DNA from: Abelmoschus esculentus
Taxonomy: Eukaryota; Streptophyta; Magnoliopsida; Malvales; Malvaceae
NCBI GenBank assembly: GCA_035048815.1
Contig: JAUCBN010000001.1
Coordinates: 20,785,001-20,849,000, forward strand
Direction: 5' to 3'
Length of the DNA: 64,000 nucleotides
Part shown: positions 46,001-61,000 of the stretch, in pieces
How positions within the stretch are numbered: the stretch's first letter is position 1
Layout: every line of letters begins with the position of its first letter
Notes under the pieces: model-generated
The model's input: only the letters and a program-made list of their open reading frames with translations
Told to the model about the DNA's origin: nothing
The model's database searches: none
Made by a program: the position numbers and the translations under genes

Positions 46001-49000
46001 GGGCTTTATAGAGATTCTGTTCTAATTTTAACCGAGTAAAATTCTGAAAATTTGAGATTAATCTGTATAATTTTATTTAAAAGCTAATAATTAAATATTT
46101 GAAATCATAAAATTTGATTTTAATTTTTTTTGTCGCTTTGATGCGATTAAAACGTCCATGTCTAAATGAGCTTTATATAGATTCCATTCGAATTTTAACC
46201 GAGTAAAAAGCTGAAAATTTGAGATTAATCTGTATAATTTTGTTCAAAAGCCTATAATTAACTATTTGAACTCATAAAATTTAATTTAATAATATTTGGT
46301 TATCGCTTTGATTCGATTAATACGAGCATGTCTTAATGTGCTCTATAGAGACTCCGTTCGAATTTTAACCGAGTAAAAACCTTAAAATTTGAGACTAATC
46401 TATCTAATTTTGTTCAAAATCCCATAATTAAATACTTAAACTCATAAAATTTGATTTAATAACATTTGGTTATCATTTTGTTGGGATTAAAACGTGCATG
46501 TCTAAATGGGCTTTATAGAGATTCCGTTGTAATTTTAACCGAGTAAAATTCTGAAAATTTGAGATTAATCTGTATAATTTTGTTCCAAAGCTAATAATTA
46601 AATATTTGAAATCATAAATTTGATTTTAATAAAGTTTGATTGTCGTTTTGATGCGATTAAAACGTGCATGTCTAAATGGGCCTTATAGAGATTCGATTCG
46701 AATTTTAACTGAGTAAAAACCTGAAAATTTGAGATTAATCTGTATAATTTTGTTCAAAAGCCTATAATTAATTATTTGAACTCATAAAATTCAATTTAAT
46801 AACATTTGGTTGTCGTTTTGATGCGATTAATACGAGTATGTCTAAATGTGCTCTATAGAGAATCCGTTCGAATCTTAACGGAGTACAAAACATAAAATTT
46901 GAGATTAATCTTTATAATTTTGTTCAAAAGCCCATAATTAAATATTTAAACCCATAAAATTTGATTTAATAACATTTGATTGTCGTTTTATTGGGATTAA
47001 AACGTGCATGTCTATATAGGCTTTATACAGATTCTGTTCTAATTTTAACCGAGTAAAATTCTGAAAATTTGAGATTAATCTGTATAATTTTGTTCAAAAG
47101 CTAATAATTAATTATTTGAAATCATAAAATTTGATTTTAATAAAATTCGGTTGTCGTTTTGATGCGATTAAAACGTTCATATCTAAATATGCTTTATAGA
47201 GATTCCTTTCGAATTTTAACCTAGTAAGAAGCATAAAATTTGAGATTAATCTGTATAATTTTGTTTAGAAGCCTATAATTAACTATTTGAACTCATAAAA
47301 TTTAATTTAATAACATATGGTTGTCGTTCTGATGCGATTAATACGAGCATGTCTAAATGTGCTCTATAGTAAATCCGTTCGAATTTTAATCGAGTAAAAA
47401 CCTTAAAATTTGAGATTAATCTGTATAATTTTGTTCAAAAGCCCATAATTAAATATTTAAACTCATAAAATTTGATTTAATAAGATTTAGTTGTCCTTTT
47501 GTTGGGATTAAACCGTGCATGTCTAAATGGGTTTTATAGAGATTCCGTTCGAATTTTAACCGAGTAAACAGCTGAAAATTTGAGATTAATCTGTATAATT
47601 TCGTTCAAAAGACCATAACTAAATATTTAAAGTCATAAAATTTGATTTAATAACATTTGGTTGTCATTTTGTTGGGATTAAAACATACATGTATAAATGG
47701 GCTTTATAGATATTCCTTTCTAATTTTAACATAGTAAAAAGCAGAAAATTTGAGATTAATCTATATAATTTTGTTCAAAAGCCCATAATTAAATATTTAA
47801 ACTCATAAAATTTGATTTAATAACATTTGGTGGTCGTTTTGTTGGAATTAAAATGTACATGTCTAAATTGGCTTTATAGAGATTCCGTTCGAATTTTAAT
47901 CGAGTAAGATTCTGAAAATTTCAGATTAATCTATATAATTTTGTTTAAAAGCTCATAATCAAATATTTGAACTCATAAAATTTGATTTAATAACATTTTG
48001 GTTGTCGTTTTGTTGTGATTAAAACGTGCATGTCTAAATAGGCTTTATAGAGAATCAGTTCTAATTTTAACCGAGTAAAGTTCTGAAAATTTGAGATTAA
48101 TCTGTATAATTTTGTTCAAAAGCTAATAATTAAATATTTTAAATCATAAAATTTGATTTTAATTAAATTTGGTTGTCATTTTGATGCGGTTAAAACATTC
48201 ATGTATAAATAGGCTTTATAGAGATTCGGTTCGAATTTTAACCGAGTAAAAAGCAGAAAATTTGAGATTAATCTGTATAATTTTGTTCAAAAGCCTATAA
48301 TTAACTATTTGAACTTATAAAATTTAATTTGATAACATTTGGTTGTCGTTTTGATGTGATTAATACGAGCATGTCTAAATGTGCTCTATAGAGAATCCGT
48401 TCGAATTTTAACCATGTAAAAACCTTAAAATTTGAGATTAATAGGTATAATTTAGTTCGAAAACCCATAATTAAATATTTGAACTCATAAAATTTGATTT
48501 AATAACATTTGCTTGTCGTTTTGTTGGGATTAAAACGTGTATGTCTAAGTAGGATTTATAGAGATTCCGTTTGAATTTTAACCGAGTAAAATTCAGAAAA
48601 ATTCATATTAATCTATATAATTTTTTTTAAAAGCTCATAATGAAATATTTGAACTTATAAAATTCGATTTAATAACATTTTGGTTATCGTTTTATTGTAA
48701 TTAAAACGTGCATGTCTAAATAGGCTTTACAGAGAATCCGTTCTAATTTTGAGTAAAATTCTGAAAATTTGAGATTAATCTGTATTATTTTGTTCAAAAG
48801 CTAATAATAAAATATTTGAAATCATAAAATTTGATTTTAATGAAATTTGGTTATCGTTTTGATGCGATTAAAACGTGCATATCTAAATGTGCTTTATAGA
48901 GATTCCGTTCGAATTTTAACCTAGTAAGAAGCATAAAATTTGAGATTAATCTGTATAATTTTGTTCAGAAGCCTATAATTAACTATTTGAACTCATAAAA

Positions 49001-52000
49001 TTTAATTTAATAACATATGATTATCGTTCTGATGCGATTAATACGAGTATGTCTAAATGTCCTCTATAGTGAATCCGTTCGAATTATAACCGAGTAAACA
49101 GCTGAAAATTTGAGATTAAACTGTATAATTTTGTTCAAACGCCCATAATTAAATATTTAAACTCATAAAATTTGATTTAATAAAATTTAGTTATCATTTT
49201 GATACGATTAAAACGTGCATGTCTAAATGGGCTTTATAGAGATTTCGTTCTAATTTTAACCGAGTAAAAAGCTGAAAATTTGAGATTAATCTGTATAATT
49301 TTGTTCAAAATCCCATAATCAAGTATTTGAACTCATAAAATTTGATTTAAAAACATTTTAGTTGTCGTTTTGTTGCGATTAAAACGTGCATGTCTAAATG
49401 GGCTTTATAGAGAATCCGTTCGAATTTTCACCGAGTAAAAACACTAAAATTTGAGATTAATCTGTATAATTTTGTTCAAAAGCCCATAATTAAATATTTA
49501 AGCTCGTAAAATTTGATTTAATAACATTTGGTTGTCGTTTTGTTGGGATTAAAATTTGCATGTCTAAATTGACTTTATAGAGATTCCGTTCGAATTTTAA
49601 CCGAGTAAGATTCTGAAAATTTCAGATTAATCTATATAATTTTGTTTAAAAGCTCATAATCAAATATTTGAACACATAAAATTTGATTTAATAACATTTT
49701 GGTTGTCGTTTTCTTGCGATTAAAACGTGCATATCTAAATAGGCTTTATAAAGAATCAATTCTAATTTTAACCGAGTAAAATTCTGAAAATTTGAGATTA
49801 ATCTGTATAATTTTGTTCAAAAGTTAATAATTAAATATTTTAAATCATAAAATTTGATTTTAATTAAATTTGGTTTTCGTTTTGATGCGATTAAAACGTG
49901 CATGTATAAATAGGCTTTATAGAGATTCGGTTCGAATTTTAACTGAGTAAAAAGCTGAAAATTTGAGATTAATCTGTATAATTTTGTTCCAAAGTCTATA
50001 ATTAACAATTTGAACTTATAAAATTTAATTTAATAACATTTGGTTGTTGTTTTGATGCGATTAATACGAGCATGTCTAAATGTGCTCTATAGAGAATCCG
50101 TTCGAATTTTAACCATGTAAAAACCTTAAAATTTGAGATTAATCTGTATAATTTAGTTCAAAAACCCATAATTAAATATTTGAAATCATAAAATTTGAAT
50201 TAATAACATTTACTTGTCGTTTTGTTACGATTAAAACGTGCATGTCTAAGTAGGATTTATAGAGATTCCCTTTGAATTCTAACCGAGTAAAATTCTGAAA
50301 ATTTCAGATAAATCTATATAGTTTCTTTTAAAAGCTCATAATGAAGTATTTGAACTCATAAAATTCGATTTAATAACATTTTGGTTTTCATTTTATTGTG
50401 ATTAAAACGTGCATATCTAAATAGGCTTTATAGAGAATCCGTTCTAATTTTGAGTAAAATTCTGAAAATTTGAGATTAATCTGTATAATTTTGTTCAAAA
50501 GCTAATAATAAAATATTTGAAATCATAAAATTATATTTTAATAAAATATAGTTGTCGTTTTGATGCGATTAAAACGTGCATATCTAAATAGGCTTTATAG
50601 AGATTCGGTTTGAATTTTAACCGTATAAAAAGCTGAAAATTTGAGATTAATCTGTACAATTTTGTTCAAAAGCCAATAATTAACTATTTGAACTCATAAA
50701 ATTTAATTTAATAACGTTTGGTTGTCGTTTTGATGCGATCAATACGAGCATGTCTAAATGTGCTCTATAGTGAATCCGTTCGAATTTTAACCGAGTAAAA
50801 ACCTTAAAATTTGAGATTGATCTGTATAATTTTGTTCAAAAGCCCATAATTAAATATTTAAAATCATTAAATTTGATTTAATAACATTTGGTTGTTGTTT
50901 TATTGGGATTAATAAGTGCATGTCTAAATGGGCTTTATAGAGATTCCGTTTTAATTTTAACAAAATAAAATTCTGAAAATTTGAGATTAATCTATATAAT
51001 TTTGTTCAAAAGCCTATAATTAACTATTTGAACACATAAAATTTAATTTAGTAATATTTGGTTATCGTTTTGATTCGATTAAAACGAGCATGTCTTAAAG
51101 TGCTCTATAGAGAATCCGTTCGAATTTTAACCAAGTAAAAACCTTAAAATTTGAGATTAATATGTATAATTTTGTTCGAAAGCCCATAATTAAATATATA
51201 AACTCATAAAATTTGATTTAATAAAATTTGGTTATCTTTTCGATGCGATTAAAATGTGCATGTCTAAATGGTCTTTATAGGGATTCCGTTCTAATTTTAT
51301 TCGAGTAAAAACCTAAAAATTTGAGATTAATCTGTATAATTTTGTTCAAAAGCCCATAATCTAGTATTTGAACTCATAAATTTTATTTAATATCATTTTA
51401 GTTGTTGTTTTGTTGAGATTAAAACGGGCATGTCGAAATGGGCTTTATAGAGATTCCGTTCTAATTTTAACCGAGTAAAAAGTTGAAAATTTGAGATCAA
51501 TGTGTATAATTTTGTTCAAAAGCCTATAATTAACTATTTGAAATCATAAAATTTAATTTAATAACATTTGGTTGTCGTTTTGATGCGATTAAACCGTGCA
51601 TGTCTAAATGGTCTTTATAGAGATTCCGTTCGAATTTTAACCGAGTAAACAGCTGAAAATTTGAGATTAATCTGTATAATTTTGTTCAAAAGCCTATATT
51701 AAATATTTAAACTCATAAAATTTGATTTAATAACATTTGGTTTTCGTTTTGTTGGGATTAAAATGTGCTTGTCTAAATGGACTTTATAGAGATTCCGTTC
51801 TAATTTTAAACGAGTAAAATTCTGAAAATTTGTGATTAATCTGTATAATTTTATTCAAAATCTAATAATTAAATATTTGAAATCATAAAATTTGATTTTA
51901 AAAAAATGTGGATGTCGTTTTGATACGATTAAAACATGCATGTCTAAATGGGCTTTATAGAGATTCCGTTCGAATTTTAACCGAGTAAAAACCTAAAAAT

Positions 52001-55000
52001 TTGAGATTAATCTGTATAATTTTTTTCAAAAGCCTATAATTAACTATTTGAACTCATAAAATTTAATTTAATAACATTTGGTTGTCGTTTTGATACGAAT
52101 AATACGAGCATGTCTAAATATGCTCTATAGAGAATCCGTTCGAATTTTAACCGAGTAAAAACCATAAAATTTAAGATTAATCTGTATAATTCTGTTCAAA
52201 AGGCTATAATTAAATATTTAAACTCATAAAATTTGATTTAATATCATTTGGTTGTCGTTTTGTTGGGATTAAAACGTGCATGTCTATATGGGCTTTATAG
52301 GGACTCCGTTATAATTTTAACTGTGTAAAATTCTGAAAATTTGAGATTAATTTGTATAATTTTGTTCAAAATCTAATAATTAAATATTTGAAATCATCAA
52401 TTTGATTTTAATAATGTTTGATTGTCGTTTTGATGCGATTAAAACGTACATGTCTAAATGGGCTTTATAGAGATTCCGTTCGAATTTTAACCGAGTAAAA
52501 AGCTAAAAATTGTAGATTAATCTATATAATTTTGTTTAAAAGCTTATAATTAACTATTTGAACTCATAAAATTTAATTTAAGAACATTTTTTTGTCGTTT
52601 TGAAGCGATTAATACGAGCATGTCTAAATGTGCTCTATAGAGAATTCATTCGAATTTTAACCGAGTAAAAACCTAAAAATGTGAGATTAATCTGTATAAT
52701 TTTGTTCAAATACAAATAATTAAAAATTTAAACTCATAAAATTTGATTTAAAAAAATTGGGTTACCGTTTTGATGCGATTAAAACGTACATGTCTAAATT
52801 AGCTTTATAGAGATTCCGTTCTAATTTTAACCGATTAAAGAGCTAAAAATTTGAGATTAAACTGTATAATTTTGTTCAAAAGCTAATAATTAAATATTTG
52901 AAATTATAAATTTTATTTTAATAAAGTTTGGTTGTCGTTTTGATGCGATTAAAACGTGCATGTCTAAAGAGGCTTTATAGAGATTCCGTTCGAATTTTAA
53001 CCGAGTAAAAAGCTAAAAATTGTAGATTAATCTGTATAATTTTGTTCAAAAGCCTATAATTAACGATTTGAACTCATAAAATTTAATTTAAGAACATTTG
53101 GTTGTCGTTTTGATGCGATTAATACGAACATGTCTAAACGTGCTCTATAGAGAAATCGTTCGAATTTTAACCGAGTAAAAACCTTAAAATTTGAGATTAA
53201 TCTATATAATTTTGTTTAAAAGCCCATAATTAAATATTTAAACTCATAAAATTTGATTTAATAAAATTGGGTTACCGTTTTGATGCGATTAAAACGTGCA
53301 TGTCTAAATGAGCTTTATAGAGATTTCGTTCTAATTTTAACCGAGTAAAAAGCTGAAAATTTGAGATTAAACAGTATAATTTTGTTCAAAAGTTAGTAAT
53401 TAAATATTTGAAATTATAAATTTTATTTTAATAAAGTTTGGTTGTTGTTTTGATGCGATTAAAACGTGCATGTCTAAATGGGCTTTATAGAGATTCCGAT
53501 CGAATTTTAACCGAGTAAAAAGTTGAAAATTTGAGATTAATCTGTATAATTTTGTTCAAAAGCATATAATTAACTATTTGAAGTCATAAAATTTAATTTA
53601 ATAATATTTGGTTATCGTTTTGATGCGATTAATACGAGCATGTCTAAACGTGCTCTATAGAGAAATCGTTCGAATTTTAACCGAGTAAAAACCTTAAAAT
53701 TTGAGATTAATCTATATAATTTTGTTTAAAAGCCCATAATTATATATTTAAACTCATAAAATTTGATTTAATAAAATTGGGTTACCGTTTTGATGCGATT
53801 AAAACGTGCATGTCTAAATGAGCTTTATAGAGATTTCGTTCTAATTTTAATCTAGTAAAAAGCTAAAAATTTGAGATTAATCTGTATAATTTTGTTCAAA
53901 AGCCCATAATCAAGTATTTGAACTCATAAAATTTGATTTAATAACATTTTAGTTGTTGTTTTGTTGCGATTAAAACGTGCATGTCTAAATGGGCTTCATA
54001 GAGTTTCCTTTCAAATTTTAACCGAGTCAAAAGCTAAAAATTTGAGATTAATTAGTATAATTTTGTTCAAAAGCCTACAATTAACTATTTGAACTCATAA
54101 AATTTAATTTAATAACAATTGGTTGTCGTTTGGATGCGATTAAACCGTGCATGTCTAAATGGTCTTTATAGAGATTCCGTTCTAATTTTTACCGAGTAAA
54201 CAGCTGAAAATATGAGATTAATCTGTATAATTTTGTTCAAAAGCCCATAATTAAATATTTAAACTCATAAAATTTGATTTAATAACATTTGGTTGTCATT
54301 TTTTTGGGGTTAAAACGTACATGTATAAATGGGCTTTATAGAGATTCCGTTCTAATTTTAACGGAGTAAAATTCTTAAAATTTGAGATTAATATGTATAA
54401 TTTTGTTCAAAAGCCTATAATTAAATATTTAAACTCATAAAATTTTATTTTAATAAAATTTGATTGTCATTTTGATACAATTAAAACGTGCATGTCTAAA
54501 TGGGCTCTATAGAGATTCCGTTCGAATTTTAACCAAGTAAAAAGCTGAAAATTTGTGATTAATCTGTATAATTTTGTTCAAAAGTCTATAATTAACTCTT
54601 TGAACTCATAAAATTTAATTTAATAACTTTTGGTTGTCGTTTTGATACGATTAATACGAGCATGTCTAAATACATCTTATAGAGAATCCGTTCGAATTTT
54701 AACCGAGTAAAAACCTTAAAATTTGAGATTAATCTGTATAATTTTGTTCAAAAGCCTGTAATTAAATATGTAAACTCATAAAATTTGATTTAATAAAATT
54801 CTGTTGTCATTTTGTGGGAATTAAAACGTGCATGTCTAAATAGGCTTTATAGAGATTCGGTTCGAATTTTAATCGAGTAAGATTCTGAAAATTTCAGATT
54901 AATCTATATAATTTTGTTTAAAATCTCATAATCAAGTATTTGAACTCATAAAATTTGATTTAATAACATTTTGGTTGTCGTTTTGTTGGGTTTAAAACGT

Positions 55001-58000
55001 GCATGTCTAAATAGACTTTATAGATAATCCGTTCTAATTTTAACCGAGTAAAATTCTGAAAATTTGAGATTAATCTATATAATTTTGTTCAAAAGCTAAT
55101 AATGAAATATTTGAAATCATAAAATTTGATTTTAATAAAATTTGGTTGTCATTTTGATGCGATTAAAACGTGCATGTATAAATAGGCTTTATAGAGATTC
55201 GGTTCGAATTTTAACCGAGTAAAAAGCTGGAAATTTGAGATTAATCTGTATAATTTTGTTCAAAAGCCTATAATTAAATATTTAAACTCATAAAATTTGA
55301 TTTAATAAAATTGGGTTACCGTTTTGATGCGATTAAAACGTGCATGTCTAAATTAGCTTTATAGAGATTCCGATCTAATTTTAACCGAGTAAAAAGCTGA
55401 AAATTTGAGATTAAACTGTATAATTTTGTTCAAAAGCTAATAATTAAATATTTGAAATCATAAATTTTATTTTAATAAAGTTTGGTTGTCGTTTTGATTC
55501 AATTAAAACGTGCATGCCTAAATGGGCTTTATAGAGATTCCGTTCGAATTTTAACCGAGTAAAAAGCTGAAAATTTGAGATTAATCTGTATAATTTTGTT
55601 CAAAAGCCTATAATTAACTATTTGAACTCATAAAATTTAATTTAATAACAATTGGTTGTCGTTTTGATACGATTAATATGAGCATATCTAAATATGTCCT
55701 ATAGAGAATCCGTTCGAATTTTAACCGAGTAAAAACCTTAAAATTTGAGATTAATCTGTAGAATTTTGTTCAAAAGCCCGTAATTAAATATGTAAACTCA
55801 TAAAATTTGATTTAATAAAATTCGGTTGTCGTTTTATGGAGATTAAAACGTGCATGTCTAAATAGGCTTTATAGAGATTCTGTTCGAATTTTAACCGAGT
55901 AAGATTCTGAAAATTTCAGATTAATCTATATAATTTTGTTTAAAATCTCATAATAAAATATTTGAACTCATAAAATTTGATTTAATAACATTTTGGTCGT
56001 CGTTTTGTTGGTTTTAAAACGTGCATGTCTAAATAGGCTTTATAGATAATCCGTTCTAATTTTAACCGAGTAAAATTCTGAAAATTTGAGATTAATCTGT
56101 ATAATTTTGTTCAAAAGCTAATAATTAAATATTTTAAATCATAAAATTTGATTTTAATAAAATTTGGTTGTCATTTTGATGCGATTAAAACGTGCATGTA
56201 TAAATAGGCATTATAGAGATTCGGTTCGAATTTTAACCGAGTAAAAAGCTGGAAATTTGAGATTAATCTGTATAATTTTGTTCAAAACCTATAATTAAAT
56301 ATTTAAACTCATAAAATTTGATTTAATAACATTTGGTTGTCGTTTTGTTGGGATTAAAACGTGCATCTCTAAATGGGTTTTATAGAGATTCCGTTCTAAT
56401 TTTAACCGAGTAAAAAGCTGAAACTTTGAGATTAATCTGTATAATTTTGTTAAAAAGACTATAATTAACTATTTAAACTCATAAAATTTAATTTAATAAC
56501 AATTGGTTGTCGTCTTGATGCGATTAAACCGTGCATGTCTAAATGGTCTTTATAGAGATTCCGTTCGAATTTTAACCGAGTAAAAAGCTAAAAATTTGAG
56601 ATTAATCTGTATAATTTTGTTCAAAAGCCCATAATTAAATATTTAAACTTATAAAATTTGATTTAATAACATTTAGTTGTGGTTTGGTTGGGATTAAAAC
56701 GTGCATGTCTAAATGGGCTTTATAGAGATTCCGTTCTAATTTTAACAGAGTAAAAAGCTAAAAATTTGAGATTAATCTGTATAATTTTGTTCAAAAGCCT
56801 ATAATTAACTATTTGAACTCATAAAATATAATTTAATAACATTTGGTTGTCGTTTTGATGTGATTAAACCGTGTATGTCTAAATGGGCTTTATATAGATT
56901 CCGTTTGAATTTTAACCGAGTAAACAACTGAAAATTTGAGATTCATTTGTATAATTTTGTTCAAAAGCCCTTAATTAAATATGTAAACCCATAAAATTTG
57001 ATTTAATAACATTTGATTGTCGTTTTTTTGGGATTAAAACGTGCATGTCTAAATGGGCTTTATAGAGATTTCCTTCTAAATTTTAACCGAGTAAAATTCT
57101 CAAAATTTGAGATTAATCTTGATAATTTTGTTCAAAAGCTAATAATTAAATATTTAAACTCATAAAATTTGATTTAATAACATTTGGTTGTTGTTTTGTT
57201 GGGATTAAAATTTGCATGTCTAAATGGGCTTGATAGAGATTCCGTTCTAATTTTAACCGAGTAAAAAGCTGAAACTTTGAGATTAATCTGTATAATTTTG
57301 TTTAAAAGCCTATAATTAACTATTTGAACTCATAAAATTTAATTTAATAACAATTGGTTGTCGTTTTGATGCGATTAAACCGTGCATGTCTAAATGGTTT
57401 TTATAAATATTTCGTTCGAATTTTAACCGAGTAAACAGCCGAAAATTTGGGATTAATCTGTATAATTTTGTTCAAAATCCCATAATTAAATATTTAAACT
57501 CATAAAATTTGATTTAATAACATTTAGTCGTCGTTTTGTTTGGAATAAAACGTGCATGTCTAAATGGGCTTTATAGAGATTTTGTTCTAATTTTAACCGA
57601 GTAAAAAGCTAAAAATTTGAGATTAATCTGTATAATTTTGTTCAAAAGCCTATAATTAACTATTTGAACTCATAAAATATAATTTAAAAACATTTGGTTG
57701 TCGTTTTGATGTGATTAAACCGTGTATCTCTAAAGGGGCTTTATAGAGATTCCGTTCGAATTTTAACCGAGTAAGAAGCTGAAAATTTTAGATTAATCTG
57801 TATAATTGAGTTCAAAAGCCCAGACTTAACTATTTGAACTCATAAAATTTAATTTAATAACAATTGGTTGTCGTTTTGATGCGATTAAACCGTGCATGTC
57901 TAAATGGTCTTTATAGAGATTCTGTTCGAATTTTAACCGAGTAAAAAGCTAAAAATTTGAGATTAATCTGTATAATTTTGTTCAAAAGCCCATAATTAAA

Positions 58001-61000
58001 TATTTAAACTCATAAAATTTGATTTAATAACATTTAGTTGTGGTTTTGTTGGGATTAAAACGTGCATGTCTAAATATGCTTTATAGAGATTCCGTTCTAA
58101 TTTTAACAGAGTAAAAAGCTAAAAATTTGAGATTAATCTGTATAATTTTGTTCAAAAGCTAATAATTAACTATTTGAACTCATAAAATATAATTTAATAA
58201 CATTTGGTTGTCGTTTTGATGTGATTAAACCGTGTATGTCTAAATGGGCTTTATATAGATTCCGTTTGAATTTTAACCGAGTAAACAACTGAAAATTTGA
58301 GATTCATTTTTATAATTTTGTTCAAAAGCCCATAATTAAATATGTAAACCCATAAAATTTGATTTAATAACATTTGGTTGTCGTTTTTTTGGGATTAAAA
58401 CGTGCATGTCTAAATGGGCTTTATAGAGATTTCCTTCTAAATTTTAACCGAGTAAAATTCTAAAAATTTGAGATTAATCTTGATAATTTTGTTCAAAAGC
58501 TAATAATTAAATATTTGAAATCATAAAATTTGATTTTAATAAAATTTGGTTGTCGTTTTGATGCGATTAAACCGTGCATGTCTAAATGGTCTTTATAGAG
58601 ATTCCGTTCAAATTTTAACCGAGTAAACAGTTGAAAATTTGAGATTAATCTGTATAATTTTGTTCAAAAGCCCATAATTAAAAATTTAAACTCATAAAAT
58701 TTGATTTAATAACATTTGGTTGTCGTTTTGTTGGGATTAAAACCTGCATGTTTAAATTGGCTTTATAGAGATTCCGTTCTAATTTTAACAGAGTAAAAAG
58801 CTGAAAATTTGAGATTAATCAGTATAATTTTGTTCAAAAGCCTATAATTAACTATTTGAACTCATAAAATTTAATTTAATAACAATTGGTTGTTGTTTTG
58901 ATGCGATTAAACCGTGCATGTCTAAATGGTCTTTATAGAGATTCCGTTCGAATTTTAACCGAGTAAACAGCTGAAAATTTGGGATTAATCTGTATAATTT
59001 TGTTCAAAAGCCCATAATTAAATATTTAAACTCATAAAATTTGATTTAATAACATTTAGTCGTCGTTTTTTTGGGATTAAAACGTGCATGTCTAAATGGG
59101 CTTTATAGAGATTTCGTTCTAATTTTAACCGAGTAAAATTCTAAAAATTTGAGATTAATCTCGATAATTTTGTTCAAAAGCTAATAATTAAATATTTGAA
59201 ATCATAAAATTTGATTTTAACAAAATTTGGTTGTCGTTTTGATGCAATTAAACCGTGCATGTATAAATGGTCTTTATAGAGATTCCGTTCAAATTTTAAC
59301 CGAGTAAAAAGCTGAAAATTTGAGATTAATCTGTATAATTGAGTTCAAAAGCCCATAATAAAATATTTAAACTCATAAAATTTGATTTAATAACATTTGG
59401 TTGTTGTTTTCTTGGGATTAAAACGTGCATGCCTAAATGGGCTTTATAGAGATTCCGTTCTAATTTTAACCGAGTAAAAAGCTGAAAATTTGAGATTAAT
59501 CTGTATAATTTTGTTCAAAAGCCTATAATTAACTATTTGAACTCATAAAATTTAATTTAATAACAATTGGTTGTCGTTTTGATGCGATTAAACCGTGCAT
59601 GTCTAAATGGTCTTTATAGAGATTCCATTCTAATTTTAACCGAGTAAAAATTTGAAAATTTGGGATTAATCTGTATAATTTTGTTCGAAACCCCATAATT
59701 AAATATTTAAACTCATAAAATTTGATTTAATAACATTTAGTCGTTGTTTTCTTGGGATTAAAACGTGCATGTCTAAATGGGCTTTATAGAGATTTCGTTC
59801 TAAATTTAACCGAGTAAAATTCTAAAAATTTGAGATTAATCTCGATAATTTTGTTCAAAAGCTAATAATTAACTATTTGAACTCATAAAATTTAATTTAA
59901 TAACAATTGGTTGTCGTTTTGATGCGATTAAACCGTGCATGTCTAAATGGTCTTTATAGAGATTCCATTCCAATTTTAACCGAGTAAAAAGCTGAAAATT
60001 TGAGATTAATCTGTATAGTTGAGTTCAAAAGCCCATAATTAAATATTTAAACTCATAAAATTTGATTTAATAACATTTGGTTGTTGTTTTCTTGGGATTA
60101 AAACGTGCATGTCTAAATGGGCTTTATAGAGATTCCGTTCTAATTTTAACCGAGTAAAAAGCTGAAAATTTGAGATTAATCTGTATAATTTTGTTCAAAA
60201 GCCTATAATTAACTATTTGAACTCATAAAATTTAATTTAATAACAATTGGTTGTCGTTTTGATGCGATTAAACCGTGCATGTCTAAATGGTCTTTATAGA
60301 GATTCCGTTCGAATTTTAACCGAGTAAAAAGCTGAAAATTTGGGATTAATCTGTATAATTTTGTTCAAAACCCCATAATTAAATATTTAAACTCATAAAA
60401 TTTGATTTAATAACATTTAGTCGTCGTTTTTTTGGGATTAAAACGTGCATGTCTAAATGGGCTTTATAGAGATTCCGTTCGAATTTTAACCGAGTAAACA
60501 ACTGAAACTTTTAGATTTATCTGTATAATTTTGTTCAAAAGCCTATAATTAACTATTTGAACTCATAAAATTTAATTTAATAAGAATTGGTTGTCGTTTT
60601 GATGCAATTAAACCGTGCATGTCTAAATGGTTTTTATAGAGATTCCGTTCGAACTTTAACCGAGTAAGCTGCTGAAAATTTGAGATTAATCTGTATAATT
60701 TTGTTCAAAAGCCCATAATTAAATTTTTAAACTCATAAAATTTGATTTAATAAGATTTAGTCGTTGTTTTGTTGGGATTAAAAAACGTGCATGTCTAAAT
60801 GGGCTTTATAGAGATTCCGTTCGAATTTTAACCGAGTAAAAAGCTGAAAATTTGAGATTAATCTGTATAATTGTGTTCAAAAGCCCATAATTAAATATTT
60901 AAACTCATAAAATTTGATTTAATAACATTTGGTTGTCGTTTTGTTGGTATTAAAATGTGCATGTCTAAATGGGCTTTATAGAGATTCCGTTCGAATTTTA

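Noticed and set aside
49817..50008. Minus-strand ORF in the AT-rich array
   Set aside because: Chance ORF in the 170-bp satellite; not maintained in neighbouring monomers.
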